Origin: an uncultured Ideonella sp.
GTDB lineage: Bacteria; Pseudomonadota; Gammaproteobacteria; Burkholderiales; Burkholderiaceae
DNA length: 30,823 nt
Assembly (NCBI GenBank): GCA_946479475.1
Contig: CAMLGG010000031.1
Location: 1 to 30,823 of the forward strand
Direction of reading: 5' to 3'
Position numbers and translations under genes: made by a program
Part shown: positions 27,050 to 30,823 of the stretch, piece after piece
Numbering within the stretch: position 1 is the stretch's first letter
Layout: each line of letters begins with the position of its first letter
The notes under the pieces: generated by a model
The model's database searches: none
What the model was told of the DNA's origin: nothing
Seen by the model: the letters and a program-made list of their open reading frames with translations, nothing else

Positions 27050-27077
27050 GGCTTGCAATGTCTCGTCGGGGTGACCG

Positions 27078-28967
27078 TCACTTCTGGACGATGAACTCGG
27101 GGCTGACCAGGGCGAGCGCGGTGGCAGCCCAGACCCGGTTGGACTTGGCCTTGTTGACCAGTGCCAGGTTGCTGCCGTCGGGCCGCAGCGCGGGGATGGT
27201 GATGGAGCCGACCGCCGTCACGATGGCGCTGCGAAGCTGCGCGTTGACGGCCGAGCCGGCGAGCAGGCGGGCGTTGACCTTGTCGACCAGGGCGCCGGCG
27301 TCGGTGGCCAGCGGCAGGAAGGCGCTGTAGTCCACCTGCAGGTCCGGCCGGGCCGCCTTGCCGTCGATGCCGCGCGGGCCGACCCCTCGCTGGACCGCGC
27401 CGATCATGTAGTTGGCATAGCCGGCGACGCTGGACTCGCTGGTGATCTGCATCTCCGGCAGCGTCATGCCCGCGGCGGCGGCTTCGCCGCCCGGCGGCAC
27501 GTAGCCGGGGCGATAGAAGTTGAAGACGCTGGGCGAGCGCAAGGGCGTCTGCGCCAGGGTCAGGCCGGGATCGTCGGTGAAGGTCATCAGCACCTTGCCG
27601 CTGTCGCTCTTGACGCCGAAGGCGCGAAGGAAGGCGGTCAGGCGCAGCACCGGCTCGCGCAGCTTGCCGTACTCGGCGCTTGCGGCCAGGCTGGCCGAGC
27701 GCGCTTCGTTGTCCAGCAGGATGGCCTTGACGACCGCCTTGAGGTCGCCCCGCACGCCCGAGCCGTTGTTGTTGAACACCGCGGCGACGCGGCCGACGTA
27801 CGCCGGGCTGGGCGAGCTCGTCACCAGGCGCTGGATCAGTTGGCGGCTGATGAAGGGGCCGACGTTGGGATGCTTGAACAGGGTGTCGATCGCCGCCTTC
27901 AGGCTCGCAGAAGGATTGGCCGGCGACTGCGCTGCCACCGTCGTGCCGAGGAAGGTCTTGGCCAGCGTCGAGTGGTACTGCGGGTAGCCCTGCATCGGGA
28001 TGACCAGGCGGTTCGGATCCTGCGTGCTGCCCGAGAAGCGGCTGTTGAGCAGGTCGGGTCCGCCCCAGGAGAAGCCGGTGAAGACCGAGGCCAGGCCTTC
28101 GATGTCGGAGGTCCCGTAGGTCTCGATGGTCTTGCCGTTGGCGTCGAGCCGGGCCGTGCCGTCGCTGTTCAGCTGGACCAGGCCGATCGAGAACAGCTGC
28201 ATCACCTCGCGGGCGAAGTTCTGGTCCGGCATGCGACCGACCTTCGGGTCTTCCTTGCGGTTCTTGATGTGCGAGAGGTACAGGCCCATCGCGGGATGTG
28301 TCGCCACGTCCTGCAGCAGCGTGCGGAAGTTGCCGAAGGCATCGCGCACGAGCATGTCCTGGTAGGAGGCGACGGCGCGTGCCCGCTCGCTGGCCAGTTC
28401 GTTGGTGGAGACAACGAAGATCTCCGACAGCGCGAACGCGGTGCGCTGCCGCAGCTGGTCGTCGGCCTGGAGGGCCTGCTGGTAGAAGGACGAGACGACG
28501 CTCGGCGCGCCGGCCGTGTCCTTGCTGCTCTTCGCCTTGGCGGCGGCGTCGTCGGCGTCCCAGCGCGCGACGTGCACGGCCTTGGCCGGCTTGGCCAGCT
28601 GCTCGTCGACCCAACCGGCGGCACCCAGCGACATGGCGCGGCCGAGGTCGGCCTCCGTCGGGCCGAAGGTGGCCTGGGTGAGCAGCCGGAAGGCGTCGGC
28701 GCGCGTGGTCCCGACCTGGCCGGCGGTCTGTTCGGAACCCGTGTCGGTGTCGGTGCCGGCGATGCCGCCGGTTTCGGTGCCTTCGGAGCCCGAGGCCTGG
28801 CCATCGGTGGCGCCCGTCTGGCCGTCGGTCTGGGTGTCGCCGGCGGCGACGCCCGTGTCAGCGGGGGTCTCGCTGCCGCCACCGCCACAGGCGGCCAGGC
28901 AGATCGTCGTCAGCAATGCGGCCAGGCGCGTGAGACGCCACCGGGCCGAAGCAGGGGAGGAGGACAT
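27078..28967 (-). CDS. DUF1800 family lipoprotein
   Basis: 629 residues. A lipoprotein signal peptide ends in the lipobox 'LAAC' with C27, followed by Gly4 and a 45-residue Thr/Gly/Asp/Gln-rich linker, so the protein should be lipid-anchored with its body in the periplasm or on the surface. The body shows DUF1800 blocks: 'ATFGPTEADLGRAM', 'WVDEQLAKP', 'LRQRTAFALSEIFVVS', 'YQDMLVRDAFGNFRTLL', 'HPAMGLYLSH', 'PDQNFAREVMQLFSIGL', 'HPNVGPFISRQLIQRLVTS', 'RSPSVFNFYRPGYVPPG' and a C-terminal 'ATALALVSPEFIVQK'. Function is unknown; the family almost always sits beside a DUF1501 gene, as here. A GC-rich inverted repeat lies in its leader, and the cysNC terminator hairpin is just upstream. Confidence 0.92.
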   Translation of the reverse strand: MSSSPASARWRLTRLAALLTTICLAACGGGGSETPADTGVAAGDTQTDGQTGATDGQASGSEGTETGGIAGTDTDTGSEQTAGQVGTTRADAFRLLTQATFGPTEADLGRAMSLGAAGWVDEQLAKPAKAVHVARWDADDAAAKAKSSKDTAGAPSVVSSFYQQALQADDQLRQRTAFALSEIFVVSTNELASERARAVASYQDMLVRDAFGNFRTLLQDVATHPAMGLYLSHIKNRKEDPKVGRMPDQNFAREVMQLFSIGLVQLNSDGTARLDANGKTIETYGTSDIEGLASVFTGFSWGGPDLLNSRFSGSTQDPNRLVIPMQGYPQYHSTLAKTFLGTTVAAQSPANPSASLKAAIDTLFKHPNVGPFISRQLIQRLVTSSPSPAYVGRVAAVFNNNGSGVRGDLKAVVKAILLDNEARSASLAASAEYGKLREPVLRLTAFLRAFGVKSDSGKVLMTFTDDPGLTLAQTPLRSPSVFNFYRPGYVPPGGEAAAAGMTLPEMQITSESSVAGYANYMIGAVQRGVGPRGIDGKAARPDLQVDYSAFLPLATDAGALVDKVNARLLAGSAVNAQLRSAIVTAVGSITIPALRPDGSNLALVNKAKSNRVWAATALALVSPEFIVQK

Positions 28968-29117
28968 GCGGATCTCGATGCGGAAGGGGTGAAGCGCCTT
29001 CGCGGCGCCTTCTGCATCGGGATATCGGCGGGTCCCCCTGTGGTTGTAGCCAGTGCTCGGTAAAGCTCACACCTCGTTGCAGCCAGGCTGCACGAGGCGT
29101 GACTTTTTCGAGGGGCT
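28968..29117. promoter_or_regulatory. cysNC-DUF1800 intergenic region
   Basis: This 150-base gap should hold the end of the cysNC transcript and the promoter of the DUF1800-DUF1501 pair, both on the minus strand. Seen: the hairpin at 29072-29097 and an imperfect GC-rich inverted repeat at about 28991-29012 (GAAGCGCC against GGCGCCTTC) in the DUF1800 leader. No convincing promoter hexamers or ribosome site are visible. Confidence 0.4.
29072..29097 (-). terminator. hairpin after cysNC
   Basis: CCTCGTTGCAGCC, one base, then GGCTGCACGAGG form a 12-base-pair stem with a single bulge, 20 bases after the cysNC stop. On the minus strand it is followed by TGTGAGCTTTACC, a poor T-tract. On the plus strand CGTGACTTTTT follows, but no plus-strand gene ends nearby, so service to cysNC is more likely. 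Confidence 0.55.
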
Positions 29118-30823
29118 TCAGATCAGGCCAAGCTCCTTGAGCTTCGAGATCACCGCATCGGCGGCCTGCTCCGGGTTGAGCAGGGTGGTGTCGATGCGCA
29201 GCTCGGGCGACTCGGGCGGCTCGTAGGGGCTGGAGATGCCGGTGAAGTTGGCGATCTCGCCGCGGCGGGCCTTCTTGTACAGGCCCTTGACGTCGCGGTC
29301 CTCGGCCACCGACAGCGGCGTGTCGACGTGGATCTCGACGAACTCGCCCGGGCCCAGCAGGCCGCGCGCCATGGCGCGCTCGGAGCGGAACGGCGAGATG
29401 AAGGCCGTCATCACCAGCAGGCCGGCGTCGACCATCAGGCGCGCGACTTCCGACACGCGGCGGATGTTCTCGACCCGGTCCGCTTCGGTGAAGCCGAGGT
29501 CCTTGTTCAGGCCGTGGCGGATGTTGTCGCCGTCCAGCAGGTAGGTGTGGCGGCCCATCGCGTGGAGCTTCTTCTCCACCAGATTGGCGATGGTCGACTT
29601 GCCCGCGCCCGAAAGGCCGGTGAACCACAGCACGCCGGGGCGCTGGCCCTTGGCCTGTGCGCGCGCCGCCTTGTCCACGTCCACGTGCTGCATGTGGATG
29701 TTGTGCGAGCGGCGCAGCGCGAAGTGCAGCATCCCCGCACCGACGGTGTTGTTCGTCAGGCGGTTGATCAGGATGAAGCCGCCGGTGTCGCGGTTCTCGT
29801 CGTACGGGTCGAAGGCGATGGGCCGGTCGAGCGCCAGGTTGACCACGCCGATCTCGTTCAGGTCGAGCTTCTTGGCGGCCAGGTGCTCCATCGTGTTGAC
29901 GTTCACCTTGTACTTGGGCTCGGTGATCGAGGCCGTGACCGTCTGGGTGCCGATCTTCAGGAGATAGGAGCGGCCGGGCATCATCGGCTCGTCGTGCATC
30001 CACACCAGCGAGGCCTCGAACTGGTCGGCCACCTCGGCCGGCGAGTCGGCGGCCGAGATCACGTCGCCGCGCGAGATGTCGATCTCGTCCTCGAGTGTGA
30101 TGCAGACCGATTGGCCGGCCACGGCCAGCGGCAGGTCGCCGTTGAGCGTGACGATGCGCGCCACCCGGCTCTCGCGGCCGGAGGGCTGGGCGCGGATCCT
30201 GTCGCCCGGCTTGACCATGCCGCCGGTGACCACGCCGCAGAAGCCGCGGAAGTCGAGGTTGGGGCGGTTGACCCACTGCACCGGCATGCGGAAGGACTGG
30301 CCCTGCAGGCGGGTCTCGTCGATCTCGCAGGTCTCGAGGAAGCCCATCAGCGTCGGGCCGTGGTACCAGGGCGTCTTCGCGCTGGCCTCGAGCATGTTGT
30401 CGCCCTTGAGGGCCGACAGCGGGATCGGCGTGATGTCGGTCAGGCCGATCTGCTTGGCGAACTCGCGGTAGTCCTCCTCGATCTGGCGGAAGGTCTTCTC
30501 GGAGTAGTCGACCAGGTCCATCTTGTTGATGGCCAGCACGACCTTGCGGATGCCGATCAGGCTCACGAGGTAGCTGTGGCGGCGGGTCTGGGTGAGCACG
30601 CCCTTGCGCGCGTCGATCAGGATCACCGCCACGTCGGCGGTCGATGCGCCGGTGATCATGTTGCGCGTGTACTGCTCGTGGCCCGGGGTGTCGGCGACGA
30701 TGAACTTGCGCTTGTCGGTCGAGAAGAAGCGGTAGGCCACGTCGATCGTGATGCCCTGCTCGCGCTCCGCGGCCAGGCCGTCGACCAGCAGCGCGAAGTC
30801 GATGTCGCCGCCTTGCGTGCCCC
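29118..30823 (-). CDS. cysNC: bifunctional sulfate adenylyltransferase large subunit / APS kinase (3' part)
   Basis: The frame is open to the window end, so the N-terminus with the GTPase P-loop is missing; about 568 residues are present. The first visible residues '[27 protein letters not shown]' include the switch I region, followed by '[12 protein letters not shown]' (G3), 'NKMDL' (G4), EF-Tu-like beta domains ('[17 protein letters not shown]', '[13 protein letters not shown]'), and a C-terminal APS kinase with P-loop 'GLSGAGKST', '[16 protein letters not shown]', 'FISPFRSER' and '[15 protein letters not shown]'. The protein makes APS from ATP and sulfate with CysD, driven by GTP, and phosphorylates it to PAPS for cysteine synthesis or sulfation. 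Fused CysNC/NodQ proteins are common in proteobacteria. cysD should lie just beyond the window's right edge. Confidence 0.95.
   Translation of the reverse strand, partial: GTQGGDIDFALLVDGLAAEREQGITIDVAYRFFSTDKRKFIVADTPGHEQYTRNMITGASTADVAVILIDARKGVLTQTRRHSYLVSLIGIRKVVLAINKMDLVDYSEKTFRQIEEDYREFAKQIGLTDITPIPLSALKGDNMLEASAKTPWYHGPTLMGFLETCEIDETRLQGQSFRMPVQWVNRPNLDFRGFCGVVTGGMVKPGDRIRAQPSGRESRVARIVTLNGDLPLAVAGQSVCITLEDEIDISRGDVISAADSPAEVADQFEASLVWMHDEPMMPGRSYLLKIGTQTVTASITEPKYKVNVNTMEHLAAKKLDLNEIGVVNLALDRPIAFDPYDENRDTGGFILINRLTNNTVGAGMLHFALRRSHNIHMQHVDVDKAARAQAKGQRPGVLWFTGLSGAGKSTIANLVEKKLHAMGRHTYLLDGDNIRHGLNKDLGFTEADRVENIRRVSEVARLMVDAGLLVMTAFISPFRSERAMARGLLGPGEFVEIHVDTPLSVAEDRDVKGLYKKARRGEIANFTGISSPYEPPESPELRIDTTLLNPEQAADAVISKLKELGLI

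Noticed and set aside
28741..28860. Repetitive GGTGTCGG-type sequence that might be a tandem repeat locus
   Set aside because: It encodes the Thr/Gly/Asp-rich linker after the DUF1800 lipobox. The units are irregular and stay in frame, as expected for a flexible linker.
25517..30823. Idea that cysNC plus the sulfatase-fold DUF1501 protein make or trim a sulfated exopolysaccharide
   Set aside because: No sulfotransferase is in the window, cysNC is normally part of cysteine synthesis, and DUF1501 proteins are not shown to be sulfatases.

Overview
The window is GC-rich, densely coding DNA from what looks like a betaproteobacterium, most likely Burkholderiales near the Rubrivivax/Leptothrix/Caldimonas group. 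That placement is inferred from base composition, an EpsL-type exopolysaccharide outer-membrane protein, a fused CysN/CysC and a DUF1501/DUF1800 pair. No marker gene fixes the genus. Genes fill almost everything: the longest gap is about 240 bases, no stretch over 300 bases lacks a gene, and I see no tRNA, rRNA, IS element or CRISPR array.

Bases 1 to 17527 (plus strand, with one minus-strand regulator) form a cell-surface polysaccharide locus. It opens with the end of a Wzy/O-antigen-ligase-like membrane protein. A family 2 glycosyltransferase (GT), a two-domain oxidoreductase-epimerase fusion, a GT4, a membrane GT2, a WecG/TagA-type GT and rmlA follow, several with 4-base stop/start overlaps. 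A LuxR-type regulator at 8139-8819 points the other way; its stop codon overlaps that of rmlA, and it is divergent from rmlC. Then come rmlC, ugd, a bifunctional manC, a WcaJ-like initiating phosphoglycosyltransferase, epsL, an LpxA-like acyltransferase, a FemAB/GNAT-like acyltransferase and fdtA.

Bases 17559 to 25277 (minus strand) form a four-gene operon transcribed towards fdtA: two very large tandem paralogs (980 and 964 aa) with a helical N-terminal half and a GT61 (DUF563) C-terminal half, then a DegT-family aminotransferase and a SAM methyltransferase. All three junctions are ATGA overlaps.

Bases 25517 to 30823 (minus strand) hold a Tat-exported DUF1501 protein, a DUF1800 lipoprotein and the 3' part of cysNC (sulfate activation).

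Together the genes suggest a Wzx/Wzy-type exopolysaccharide started on undecaprenyl phosphate by the WcaJ-like enzyme. Available precursors would include UDP-glucuronate, GDP-mannose, a dTDP-rhamnose-type sugar and, from FdtA plus the aminotransferase plus an acyltransferase, an N-acylated 3-amino-3,6-dideoxyhexose. Not in the window, and so expected elsewhere: rmlB, rmlD, a Wzx flippase, Wza/Wzc export genes and the start of the polymerase gene. The least conventional parts are the paired helical-repeat GT61 proteins (both with Pro where the family usually has His in its Gly-Pro-His-Gly-Ala motif), the oxidoreductase-epimerase fusion, and an LpxA homolog outside any lipid A context.
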